Notes under the pieces: model-generated
What the model saw: the letters and a program-made list of their open reading frames with translations, nothing else
Database searches by the model: none
What the model was told of the DNA's origin: nothing
Source of the DNA: Paenibacillus sp. FSL M7-0420
Lineage (GTDB): Bacteria; Bacillota; Bacilli; Paenibacillales; Paenibacillaceae
Length of the DNA stretch: 64,000 nt
Assembly (NCBI RefSeq): GCF_038002345.1
Contig: NZ_JBBOCJ010000001.1
Span: 1,860,001-1,924,000 of the forward strand
Direction of reading: 5' to 3'
Program-made: the position numbers and the translations under genes
Part shown: positions 1 through 7,717 of the stretch, piece by piece
Layout of the letters: each line of letters starts with the position of its first letter
How positions within the stretch are numbered: position 1 is the stretch's first letter

Positions 1-627
1 GTGACGCAGTGGCCGCTGCTGCCGGTGCGGGATGATTTTGCTGCCGGGGAGCTTAGCCCGATCTGGAACTTCCTGCGCACGCCGCGCGGTGAATTCTGGA
101 GCCTCACCGAGCATCCGGGACATCTGCGGCTGCGGCTGAAGCCGGAGGTGCTGGCGGATATAGAAAATCCGGCTTATATCGGAAGACGGCAGCAGCATCT
201 CAGCTTCAGAGCCGCAGCGGAGATGCGCTTCCAGCCGGAAGCCGCAGGCGAGAGCGCCGGACTGGCCCTGATCCAGAATGCGGACAACCACTTCCGTTAT
301 GAACGGACGCTGGAGGATGGCAGGCAGCTGCTGAAGCTGACCGTGCGCAGCAGAGGAGCTGAGCAATTGCTGGCCTCTGTGCCTTATCCGCTGGATACCG
401 TACAGCTTAAGGTAGAAGCCAGGGGGCAGGATTACAGTTTTTATTATAGAGCTTCAGTATCAGATACCTGGACCGCACTGCATGAACAGGCTGACGGCCG
501 GGTGCTGAGCACGGATTGGGCCGGTGGTTTTACAGGGGCCTATATCGGAATGTATGCCAGTGCGGGCGGAGCACAGAGCAGCAATGTTGCGGATTACGGC
601 TGGTTCAGCTATGAAGAGCTTGAATAG
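1..627 (+). CDS. GH43 beta-xylosidase/arabinosidase family, C-terminal part (5' end outside window)
   Basis: The frame is open from base 1, so the catalytic five-bladed propeller lies upstream of the window. The 208 visible residues match the concanavalin-A-like C-terminal domain of GH43 beta-xylosidases and arabinofuranosidases: an early W-x-FLR-P segment (WNFLRTPRGEFW), LRLRLKP, the GRRQQH motif near residue 62, and AGLALIQN near residue 87. In this family the domain packs against the catalytic domain and helps shape the active site. It has no catalytic residues of its own. The next gene, a GH28 enzyme, starts 30 bases after the stop, so the two are probably cotranscribed and act on plant cell-wall oligosaccharides. 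The family call is firm; the exact substrate cannot be read from this fragment. Confidence 0.85.
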   Translation: MTQWPLLPVRDDFAAGELSPIWNFLRTPRGEFWSLTEHPGHLRLRLKPEVLADIENPAYIGRRQQHLSFRAAAEMRFQPEAAGESAGLALIQNADNHFRYERTLEDGRQLLKLTVRSRGAEQLLASVPYPLDTVQLKVEARGQDYSFYYRASVSDTWTALHEQADGRVLSTDWAGGFTGAYIGMYASAGGAQSSNVADYGWFSYEELE

Positions 628-657
628 ATCTTGATTAGACAGAGATGGAGGAATACG

Positions 658-2109
658 ATGAATAATAAATATGATTCCGAAGCTTATCCAATCCCGGAGC
701 TGCCGCAGATTCCGCAGCGGACCTTCTGTATTACAGACTATGGGGCAGAAGCTGAAGGGCTGCTCTGTACATCTGCTATACAGGATACCCTGGATGCCTG
801 CGCAGCTGCGGGAGGAGGAACGGTGATCATCCCGCCGGGAATCTGGCGTACCGGGCCGCTGACGCTGCACAGCCGGATCAATCTGTGTGCCGAGCGGGGG
901 GCACTGGTACGCTTTGAACCCGAGTATAATCTGTATCCGCTGCTGTTCTCCCATTACGAAGGGACTGCCGGCTGGCGGTGCCAGGCTCCGCTGGACGGTG
1001 AGGATCTGAGCGATGTAGCCATTACCGGTGAAGGCATCTTCGATGGCAGCGGTGAGGCCTGGCGTCCGGTGAAGCGCTTCAAGCGGACGGAACTGGAGTG
1101 GAATAGCCTGCTTGCTTCCGGGGGAGCCTTGGATGAACAGGGTGAGATCTGGTGGCCTTCCAAGGAAGCGCTTACGGGAGAAGCTTATGTTCTGAAGCTG
1201 AAGGAAGGCGGCGAGACAGCAATGGAAGCCTACCTTCCTGCCCGTGCGTATCTGCGTCCAGCGCTGCTGAGCCTGCGGAATTGCCGCAGAGTGCTGCTGG
1301 AGGGCCCGACCTTTCAGAATTCTCCTGCCTGGTGTCTGCACCCCATGGGCTGTGAGCAGGTTACAATCAGACATATTCAAGTGCGCAATCCATGGTACTC
1401 CCAGAACGGGGACGGGCTGGATCTGGAGTCCTGTACACATGCGCTGGTCGAGCACTGCGGGTTCGATGTAGGCGACGATGCCATCTGTCTGAAATCGGGC
1501 AAGGATGAGGAGGGCCGCCGGGCAGGAAGAGCTTGCCGGTACATTACGATCCGTCATTGTACGGTCTATCACGGGCATGGCGGGGTAGTGATCGGCAGTG
1601 AAATGTCGGGCGGTGTACATGCGGTCCGGGTGAACGACTGCGTGTTCATGGGTACGGACATCGGGCTGCGCTTCAAGAGTACCCGGGGAAGAGGCGGCGT
1701 AGTAGAGGATATCCTGGTGGAAAATATACAGATGTCAGGCATCGTCCATGAAGCGGTATCCTTCCACCTGTTCTATGCCGGGGTTGAGGGGTCTGAGGGC
1801 TATGACGAGCAGGAGGTTCCGGTCACGGAGGAGACTCCGCAGTTCCGTAACATTACGCTGCGGAATATGGCCTGCCACGGGGCGGCAACCGCGCTGCTGG
1901 TGAACGGGCTGCCGGAAATGCCGCTTGCTGCGCTTACGGTGGAGAACTTCACCGCCATAAGCAGGCGGGGCATCATCCTGCGCCATGCAGCAGGTCTGAA
2001 GCTGGACCGGATCAGGCTGCAGACGCAGGAGGAGCCGCAGGTACAGATGCATAAGTGCAGTGATGTTGAGCTTGTCCGTTCAGGAGAGCTGGCCATCACG
2101 GAGCTTTAA
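658..2109 (+). CDS. GH28 family polygalacturonase-like glycosidase
   Basis: This 483-residue protein has the right-handed parallel beta-helix pattern of GH28 pectin hydrolases. The family's catalytic aspartates appear as NGDGLDLES (near residue 255) and GDDAICLKSG (near 278), followed by a GHGGVVIGSEMSGG block carrying the conserved histidine and an R-F-K-S segment matching the RIK substrate-binding motif. The ATG at 658 is chosen over an upstream TTG at 631 because GGAGG sits 6 bases before it. No signal peptide is visible, so it probably acts in the cytoplasm on imported oligogalacturonides or rhamnogalacturonan pieces. It sits between a GH43 gene and a convergent AraC regulator, with CE8 and GH105 genes beyond. 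Exo- or endo-action cannot be told from sequence. Confidence 0.85.
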   Translation: MNNKYDSEAYPIPELPQIPQRTFCITDYGAEAEGLLCTSAIQDTLDACAAAGGGTVIIPPGIWRTGPLTLHSRINLCAERGALVRFEPEYNLYPLLFSHYEGTAGWRCQAPLDGEDLSDVAITGEGIFDGSGEAWRPVKRFKRTELEWNSLLASGGALDEQGEIWWPSKEALTGEAYVLKLKEGGETAMEAYLPARAYLRPALLSLRNCRRVLLEGPTFQNSPAWCLHPMGCEQVTIRHIQVRNPWYSQNGDGLDLESCTHALVEHCGFDVGDDAICLKSGKDEEGRRAGRACRYITIRHCTVYHGHGGVVIGSEMSGGVHAVRVNDCVFMGTDIGLRFKSTRGRGGVVEDILVENIQMSGIVHEAVSFHLFYAGVEGSEGYDEQEVPVTEETPQFRNITLRNMACHGAATALLVNGLPEMPLAALTVENFTAISRRGIILRHAAGLKLDRIRLQTQEEPQVQMHKCSDVELVRSGELAITEL

Positions 2110-2134
2110 GCAGAGGTGCGGGACGGACCGGATA

Positions 2135-3004
2135 CTAGCCTCGGGACTCCGGTGCAGGCTGCGCTCCCGCTTCCTTACGGTACTGGAGCGGGGTCAGGCC
2201 GGTTGATTTTTTGAAAGTTTTATTGAAATGGGACAGATGCTCGAAGCCGACTGCCCCGGCAATCTCCTGGATTCTGGCGGGGGTCCCGGCCAGCAGACGC
2301 TGGGCCTCTCGGACCCGGATATGGACGATATATTCCCGGAAATGAAAGCCGGTCAGACGATGAAATACCCGGCTCAAATAAGAGGGACTGATGAAAAAGT
2401 CCTTGGCGGTCTCTTCCAGCGTAAGCGCTTCCCGGTAATGGGTGCGTATATAGGTGGCGACATCTGTTACCAGATGGTGCAGCGGATGGCGGGTGCCGCC
2501 AGCCTGGGCCGTACTCTCCGAACGCTGGAGCAGAATCATCAGCTCGGTCAATAGCGCGGTGACACAGGCTTCGTACAAGGGCCGCCGGATGCGGGATTCC
2601 TCCAGCATGCGGTTCAGCAGGGACTCCGCTTCATTCTGCTCGCGCAGGGTCAGCCTGAACAAGCGGTAGCGGCGGCTCTGGAACCACTGCTGCTCGTCCC
2701 TCAGCACCGGAGGCAGCAGCAGCGGGTCATAGTTGATCAGAATCCGCTCGAACTCGGCCTTCTCGGAGCTTGCCGTGGAATGGAGCTCGCGGCCGGGAAT
2801 CAGAATCAGCTCGCCTTTGTGAACCGTAACCACCCGGTCGTCCACAAAATATACACGCTCCCCGTCCGTCAGATAATACAGCTCCGTCCATTCATGGCTG
2901 TGGGGGCGCGGCATCGCAGTGATGCCTTTGCGCTTCATATGCTGGATGCTGAAGCGTCCGTCTTCAAGATAATATTTGGGATTAGGGCCAGATACGCTGT
3001 TCAT
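2135..3004 (-). CDS. AraC-family transcriptional regulator of the pectin genes
   Basis: A 289-residue regulator with an N-terminal cupin-like sensor (HSHEWTELYYL near residue 30 and GELILIPG near 60) and a C-terminal pair of AraC helix-turn-helix units (LEETAKDFFISPSYLSRVFH, then IQEIAGAVGFEHLSHFNKTF). The start at 3004 is preceded by GGAGAAGAGGAG at about 5 bases spacing; a longer frame to 3175 has no such site. It is transcribed away from the pectinesterase at 3078 and converges on the GH28 gene, leaving only 25 bases between them. Position suggests it senses a pectin-derived sugar and activates the flanking genes. That role is inference. The family call is firm. Confidence 0.88.
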   Translation of the reverse strand: MNSVSGPNPKYYLEDGRFSIQHMKRKGITAMPRPHSHEWTELYYLTDGERVYFVDDRVVTVHKGELILIPGRELHSTASSEKAEFERILINYDPLLLPPVLRDEQQWFQSRRYRLFRLTLREQNEAESLLNRMLEESRIRRPLYEACVTALLTELMILLQRSESTAQAGGTRHPLHHLVTDVATYIRTHYREALTLEETAKDFFISPSYLSRVFHRLTGFHFREYIVHIRVREAQRLLAGTPARIQEIAGAVGFEHLSHFNKTFKKSTGLTPLQYRKEAGAQPAPESRG

Positions 3005-3037
3005 ACATCTCCTCTTCTCCTGGAAGCTGTTACAGTT

Positions 3038-3066
3038 ATTATAGAATACATTCAGGTTGCTGTGAA
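3038..3066 (-). promoter_or_regulatory. Promoter for the AraC regulator gene
   Basis: Read on the minus strand this is TTCACA (3066-3061), a 17-base spacer, then TATAAT (3043-3038), about 30 bases before the AraC ribosome site. It lies in the 73-base gap shared with the divergent pectinesterase gene, whose own AAAGGAG ribosome site overlaps the -35 region. Transcription of one gene could therefore interfere with the other. Confidence 0.65.
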
Positions 3067-3077
3067 AGGAGCCGTCC

Positions 3078-3968
3078 ATGTTAATTATAGTCTCGAAGAA
3101 TGCCGGAGAAGGATTCAGCAGTCTGCAGGAGGCGCTGGATTCCATTCCGCCGGGGGAGTTGCAAGCCGTAACCATACGGATTAAGCCAGGGATCTATGAG
3201 GAAAAGGTTACGATCGCCCGCGAAGCCCCGCCCATCCTGCTGCTGGGAGAGGATCAGCATTCCACCATTATCTCGTGGAATGATAATGCCCATACGCTCG
3301 GCGCGGACGGTGAACCGCTGCGTACCTTCCGCACCGGGACGCTGAATGTGTTCGCAGAAGGCTTCACTGCCGAGAATCTGACGATCCGCAACACTTCCGG
3401 CCCGGGAACAGGACAGGCGGTCGCGGCGTTCGTGGATGCCGGGCAGGCTGTGTTCCGGCGTGTACGTCTGTTAGGGGACCAGGATACTCTGTATACCGGG
3501 CCGGGGCGGCAATATTATGATGATTGCTACATTGAGGGGGATGTGGATTATATTTTTGGTCCGGCTACCGCGTTGTTTGACCGCTGCCATCTCCATAACA
3601 AGCGCTCGAGAGGGTATATCACAGCGGCTTCAACGCCGGAGGGAGCCGCCTTCGGTTATGTGTTCCTGGATTGCCGGATTACCGGCGGCGAAGGGGTAAG
3701 TGAGTGCTATCTCGGACGCCCTTGGCGCCCTTACGCGCATGTTGCCTTCATCCGCACGGTGATGGACGGCTCGGTGACCGGCGAAGGCTGGCATAACTGG
3801 GGGCAGCCGGACCGGGAGCAGACCAGCCGCTATGAAGAGTATGGCAGCAGCGGCCCGGGCGCTTGCCCCGAAGGCCGGGTGGCGTGGTCACGCCAATTAA
3901 CTGCGGAGGAAGCCGCACAGTACCGGATTCTGTCTGTGCTGGACGGCTGGCATCCCGAGGGCTATTAA
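3078..3968 (+). CDS. Pectinesterase (CE8)
   Basis: A 296-residue carbohydrate esterase family 8 enzyme, which removes methyl esters from homogalacturonan. The family signature blocks are all present: GDQDTLYT (QDT, catalytic Asp-preceding block, near residue 135), DVDYIFGPA with the nucleophile aspartate (near residue 156), and YLGRPWRPYAHVAF (near residue 210). AAAGGAG lies 6 bases before the ATG. Unlike most bacterial pectinesterases it has no signal peptide (the start is MLIIVSKNAGEG), so it probably demethylates oligogalacturonides after uptake. It heads a run with the esterase at 4023 and the GH105 hydrolase at 5093, and is divergent from the AraC regulator. Confidence 0.92.
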   Translation: MLIIVSKNAGEGFSSLQEALDSIPPGELQAVTIRIKPGIYEEKVTIAREAPPILLLGEDQHSTIISWNDNAHTLGADGEPLRTFRTGTLNVFAEGFTAENLTIRNTSGPGTGQAVAAFVDAGQAVFRRVRLLGDQDTLYTGPGRQYYDDCYIEGDVDYIFGPATALFDRCHLHNKRSRGYITAASTPEGAAFGYVFLDCRITGGEGVSECYLGRPWRPYAHVAFIRTVMDGSVTGEGWHNWGQPDREQTSRYEEYGSSGPGACPEGRVAWSRQLTAEEAAQYRILSVLDGWHPEGY

Positions 3969-4022
3969 TCGCTTGGGCCGTGGTTCACCCGAACCCAGTA
4001 ACAGGATTGGAGGATATCCCTG

Positions 4023-5057
4023 ATGGAATCACTTGAACAATATATCAATCAACTGACGGCTTCTGCACCGCGCAGCTCTGCCTTCAGGGCAGACCTTCCA
4101 TTCGGACAATGGCGGGCATCCCTTGCCGCAGGATTCATAGAGCGGCTGGGCGGATTCCCTGCTCAGAGGGCAGCGCTTGAACCGGTACAGCTGGAGCGGA
4201 CAGTCTGTCCCGGCTATATCCGCGAACGGGTCGGGATTACCACCTATGAAGGACTGCGAATGGCTATGTATCTTCTGCTCCCGGAGCAGCCGCTGTCTTC
4301 GCCCTGCCCGGCTGTGCTGGCTATTCACGGGCATGGCTACGGCAGCCGCGAGATCACCGGCTTGAGCCCGGACGGGTCGGAGCGGACGGGGGACCCGGGT
4401 CTGCATAAGGATTTTGCCGTCTCCCTGGTGAAGCAAGGCTTCGTCGTTGCGGCTCCCGAGGTACTCGGATTCGGAGACAGGCGTCTGGCTGAGGATCTTG
4501 CCAGCGGCGAGCCCGGACGTAATTCCTGCTTCCGCCTGTCCGCGGCGCTGTTGATGACAGGGCAGACGATGGCAGGCTTCCGCATCTATGAGACGATGCG
4601 GGCGCTGGATTATCTGCAGCAGCGGGATGAGGTTGACGGTGAGCGGATCGGCATTATGGGCATCTCCGGCGGCGGGCTGGTGGCAGGCTTCACGGCTGCA
4701 CTGGATGAACGGATCAGCAGTGCGGTGGTCAGCGGCTACGCCAATACGTTCCAAGACAGCATTCTCACACGGAATCATTGTCTGGACAATTACATTCCGG
4801 GCATTCTGCTGGAAGCGGAGATGCCGGACCTGCTGGGCCTGATTGCACCGCGCGGGCTGTTCCTGGAGGCGGGGGATGCGGACCATTTGTTTGGTCCCGC
4901 CGCCGCGAGGCAAGCCTTGGACCGGCTGGAGCTGATTTTTGCGGCAGAGGGCCATGACGGGCGGCTTGCGGCGGATTTTTTCACAGGGGGTCATGAGATT
5001 CATGGGGAACCGGCGTATGCCTGGCTGCTTAAGCAGCTTGCCGGTCCGCAGGAGTAG
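4023..5057 (+). CDS. Alpha/beta-hydrolase, probable carbohydrate (acetyl) esterase
   Basis: A 344-residue alpha/beta-hydrolase of the large dienelactone-hydrolase-like group. The oxyanion strand AVLAIHGHGYGSRE lies near residue 100, the nucleophile elbow GISGGG near residue 215, a candidate acid in EAGDADHLFG near 285, and a candidate histidine in GGHEIHGEPAY near 325. A GGAGG ribosome site precedes the ATG. There is no signal peptide. It lies 54 bases after the pectinesterase and 35 bases before the GH105 gene, which makes deacetylation of imported pectin fragments the most likely task. Acetyl versus other acyl specificity cannot be decided from sequence. Confidence 0.75.
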   Translation: MESLEQYINQLTASAPRSSAFRADLPFGQWRASLAAGFIERLGGFPAQRAALEPVQLERTVCPGYIRERVGITTYEGLRMAMYLLLPEQPLSSPCPAVLAIHGHGYGSREITGLSPDGSERTGDPGLHKDFAVSLVKQGFVVAAPEVLGFGDRRLAEDLASGEPGRNSCFRLSAALLMTGQTMAGFRIYETMRALDYLQQRDEVDGERIGIMGISGGGLVAGFTAALDERISSAVVSGYANTFQDSILTRNHCLDNYIPGILLEAEMPDLLGLIAPRGLFLEAGDADHLFGPAAARQALDRLELIFAAEGHDGRLAADFFTGGHEIHGEPAYAWLLKQLAGPQE

Positions 5058-5092
5058 GGTAACAGGTAGCGCAAATGACAGGAGGAATAGAG

Positions 5093-6220
5093 ATGTCTAT
5101 ATCAGAAGCAGTAAGCACAGGCTTATCCCGCAGAATTGCGGATACATTCATCGGTCAATGCAATGAACAAGGGGAGCATGAGTATGTGATGGAGCGCTGG
5201 GCGTATGTTCCCGGCATGCTGCTGATGTCAGTGGCCCGGGCCGGGGTGCAGCATAGCGAGCCTGAGTACCTCTCCTTCATGCAGCGGCATATGGACAGCT
5301 TCATCGGGGAGGACGGAAGCATCCGCTCCTATTCGCTGGAGGAATATAACCTGGATCAGATCAATCAGGGTAAGAATCTGTTCTGGCTGTACCATCAGAC
5401 GGGCGAGCAGCGCTACGCGGAAGCCGCCCATCTGCTGGCAGCGCAGCTCATCGGACAGCCCCGGACCTCCGAAGGCGGCTTCTGGCATAAGAAAATATAT
5501 CCCTTCCAGATGTGGCTGGACGGATTATACATGGCTTCGCCGTTCCTGGCCGAATACGGGGCGGTCTTCGGGCGTCCGGAGTTGATCGATGAAGCCGCCC
5601 GTCAGCTGCTGCTGATTGAGCGCAGAACCCGTGATCCGCGGACCGGCCTGTTCTATCACGGCTGGGATGAATCCAGGGAGCAAGAGTGGGCGGATTCCTC
5701 CACCGGATTGTCCGCCCACTTCTGGAGCCGGGCGATGGGCTGGTACGCGATGGCCGCCGTGGACTGCCTGGAGCACTTCCCGCTGACCCATCCGCAGCGG
5801 GGTACGGTGATGGGGATTTTTCAGCGGATGTGCGGTGCGCTGGTTGAGGTGCAGGATCAGGAGAGCGGACTCTGGTATCAGGTGCTGGATCAGGCGGGAC
5901 GCAAAGGTAACTACCTCGAAGCGACAGGCTCCTGCATGTTCGTCTATGCGATGGCCAAAGCCCTGCGGCTGCGTTATCTGGAGCCTTCCTTCAAGGCAGC
6001 GATGCTTCGGGGCTACGAGGGAATCCTTAAGCATCTGGTTACCGAAGACGAACAAGGTGTTCATCTGCACCAGATCTGCCACGGGGCAGGCCTCAGCAAG
6101 GACCGCAACGGCTCCTACGATTACTACATTTCCGAAGCGGTTGTATCAGATGTACCAATGGGTGTAGCGCCGCTGCTGCTGGCATCTCTTGAAGTGGAGA
6201 GGTACGTTGCCGGGCAATAG
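5093..6220 (+). CDS. GH105 unsaturated rhamnogalacturonyl hydrolase (YteR/YesR-like)
   Basis: A 375-residue alpha/alpha-barrel hydrolase that releases the unsaturated uronic acid made by pectate or rhamnogalacturonan lyases. The ATG at 5093 is chosen because AGGAGG lies just upstream, inside the longer frame from 5075. With this start the conserved residues fall at D88 (NLDQINQG), H132 (FWHKK) and D143 (MWLDGLYM), the same numbers I recall for B. subtilis YteR. This supports both the family and the start. The WSRAMGWYAMA block is also typical. It has no signal peptide and is the last gene of the pectin run. Confidence in family is high; the disaccharide preferred is unknown. Confidence 0.9.
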   Translation: MSISEAVSTGLSRRIADTFIGQCNEQGEHEYVMERWAYVPGMLLMSVARAGVQHSEPEYLSFMQRHMDSFIGEDGSIRSYSLEEYNLDQINQGKNLFWLYHQTGEQRYAEAAHLLAAQLIGQPRTSEGGFWHKKIYPFQMWLDGLYMASPFLAEYGAVFGRPELIDEAARQLLLIERRTRDPRTGLFYHGWDESREQEWADSSTGLSAHFWSRAMGWYAMAAVDCLEHFPLTHPQRGTVMGIFQRMCGALVEVQDQESGLWYQVLDQAGRKGNYLEATGSCMFVYAMAKALRLRYLEPSFKAAMLRGYEGILKHLVTEDEQGVHLHQICHGAGLSKDRNGSYDYYISEAVVSDVPMGVAPLLLASLEVERYVAGQ

Positions 6221-6347
6221 ACAGACGGCGGAATAAGCTTCACCGTTGCCGGGATTTTGCTGGAAGGGCATCAGCTTCCCAGGCCGCATTGTATGATAGT
6301 ATAAGATGTTATTACATCTATCAAGGATATGCGGAGGACACAGGCCA

Positions 6348-6962
6348 ATGGAACAGGAATTACAGAGAATCGTCAAGTGGATCAGCGGTCAGACCGGGAG
6401 GGTTATCATAGGGATTTCGGGTCACGGAGCATCAGGCAAAACCACATTTGCCAGTCGTCTGATCAGCCTGCTCGGGCAGGAGAATGTGAATCTATTAAAT
6501 ACGGACCCTTATATTATCGGTTCTAGTCTCAGGAAGTACGCGATGATTGACTATGAATATAACAATGAACATCACCGTGATAAAATGACGGCGTGCCACC
6601 CGCTGGCCCATAACGTTGCCGCGCTGGAGCGGGATATCCGTATGCTGAGGGACGGCCTCGGCCTGTATACTATGGATACCCACTACACCAAGAGTATGCT
6701 GTTATCTTCACGCAACAAGATTAATATTGTTGAAGGCATGAGTGTGGCTTTTACCGATCCGGGGCTGTATGACCTCAAAGTATACCTGCACACGGATGGG
6801 GAGACCGAGCTGAGGCGCAGGGGAATCCGGGATGTGGCCGAGCGGGGCACGGATATCGGATACTTAATGAAGTCCCATGAACAGCGTAGAATTCAGTATG
6901 AATTATTCATGCATCCGTATCATGAGAAGTTCGAGATTGTGATTAGGAATCAGGAAGCTTAG
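6348..6962 (+). CDS. Uridine-kinase-like P-loop NTPase
   Basis: A 204-residue protein with a Walker A loop GISGHGASGKTT near residues 19-30, then NTDPYIIGSS and an acidic DTHYTKS segment in the places where uridine kinase/phosphoribulokinase relatives bind the acceptor nucleoside or sugar. It is similar in size to uridine kinases but shows no specificity motif that I recognise, so the phosphoryl acceptor is open. GGAGG lies 10 bases before ATG 6348. An out-of-frame ATG at 6329 competes. It stands alone after the pectin run, with a hairpin terminator behind it. Family call moderate to good; exact substrate unknown. Confidence 0.7.
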   Translation: MEQELQRIVKWISGQTGRVIIGISGHGASGKTTFASRLISLLGQENVNLLNTDPYIIGSSLRKYAMIDYEYNNEHHRDKMTACHPLAHNVAALERDIRMLRDGLGLYTMDTHYTKSMLLSSRNKINIVEGMSVAFTDPGLYDLKVYLHTDGETELRRRGIRDVAERGTDIGYLMKSHEQRRIQYELFMHPYHEKFEIVIRNQEA

Positions 6963-6988
6963 TTTCTGACCACAAGTAGGTTAAAAAG

Positions 6989-7038
6989 CTGCGGCTCCAT
7001 CTATCCAGATTTCAGTGGACAGACGGGGGCGCAGTTTT
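6989..7038. terminator. Bidirectional terminator
   Basis: CTGCGGCTCC...TCT near 6989 pairs with AGACGGGGGCGCAG ending at 7034, with G-U pairs and a short loop. AAAAA precedes and TTTT follows the stem, so it can stop both the NTPase gene from the left and the broken DinB-like gene from the right. Confidence 0.6.
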
Positions 7039-7428
7039 ATGATTTAGGGACCGCAACTGATGCTGCATATTTCTCTATCTGCTTCTTATGATGCTTGTCG
7101 TGGGAGATGAAATCTCTCAGATACCTGCGATGTTGAATTTCTTGCCGTCCCCATCGGGATGATTCTGTTCCAGCGCCGCATTGGCATTGAATGCATTGAA
7201 GTCCAGATGCGCAGCTGTCAGCGGCAGGCCTTCTTGGATTTTGACCAGGGCCTCTTCATAAAAGTATTTGTCCCACAGCATGATGTGGCAGAGGACATCC
7301 TGCAGGGACCATTTTCCGGCCTCCAGCGGAGCCTCCCAGTCTGCATCTTCCAAGCGGTCCAGCGATTGAATATAGGTGATGAACGATTCAAATTCAAGTA
7401 TGAGCTGCTTATTGGTTTTGGCTGCCAT
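7037..7428 (-). pseudogene. DinB-like (DinB/YfiT, ClbS/DfsB type) protein, frameshifted
   Basis: The open frame begins MAAKTNKQLILEFESF with the DinB-like four-helix pattern (VLCHIMLWDKYF) and stops early at 7117 after GDGKKFNIAGI. In the next frame the sequence continues as RYLRDFISHDKHHKKQIEKY and ends at 7037. The HDKHHKKQ block is the C-terminal metal-binding helix of this family. Adding one base between the ATC and GCA codons near 7123-7125 joins the halves as FNIRRYLRDF. The repaired protein would still be only about 130 residues against roughly 160-175 for the family, which suggests an internal deletion around NAALEQN/HPDGDG. ATG 7428 is preferred over 7434 for its spacing to AAGGCGG. 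Probably inactive. Confidence 0.75.
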
Positions 7429-7615
7429 GATCATTCCGCCTTTTCTGTCAGATTGAATAAGAGATTATATCACTCATTATAATATGAGAAACTGGACGAC
7501 AGCCTGTCAGGTTCACAGAATTCATAGACCGGATGATAAATCAGTCATTAGGAGGTTTTTTTCACTTTCCCGGTTAGAAAATAAAATCCGGAAATATACC
7601 AATTTTTTACCGGAA

Positions 7616-7627
7616 TCATGCTATAAT
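7616..7627 (+). promoter_or_regulatory. Extended -10 promoter for the SLH protein gene
   Basis: TGCTATAAT (TG at 7619, hexamer 7622-7627) is a perfect extended -10 element in an AT-rich stretch about 90 bases before the TTG start at 7718. No good -35 hexamer is seen, which fits an extended -10 promoter. Confidence 0.55.
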
Positions 7628-7717
7628 TTTAACGGATTCATAGGGCTTAAGGATTAGATAGAGCAAGGGGATTTATAATTTGTATGCTTTTATAACTACA
7701 TAGTCGGGGGAATCAGT

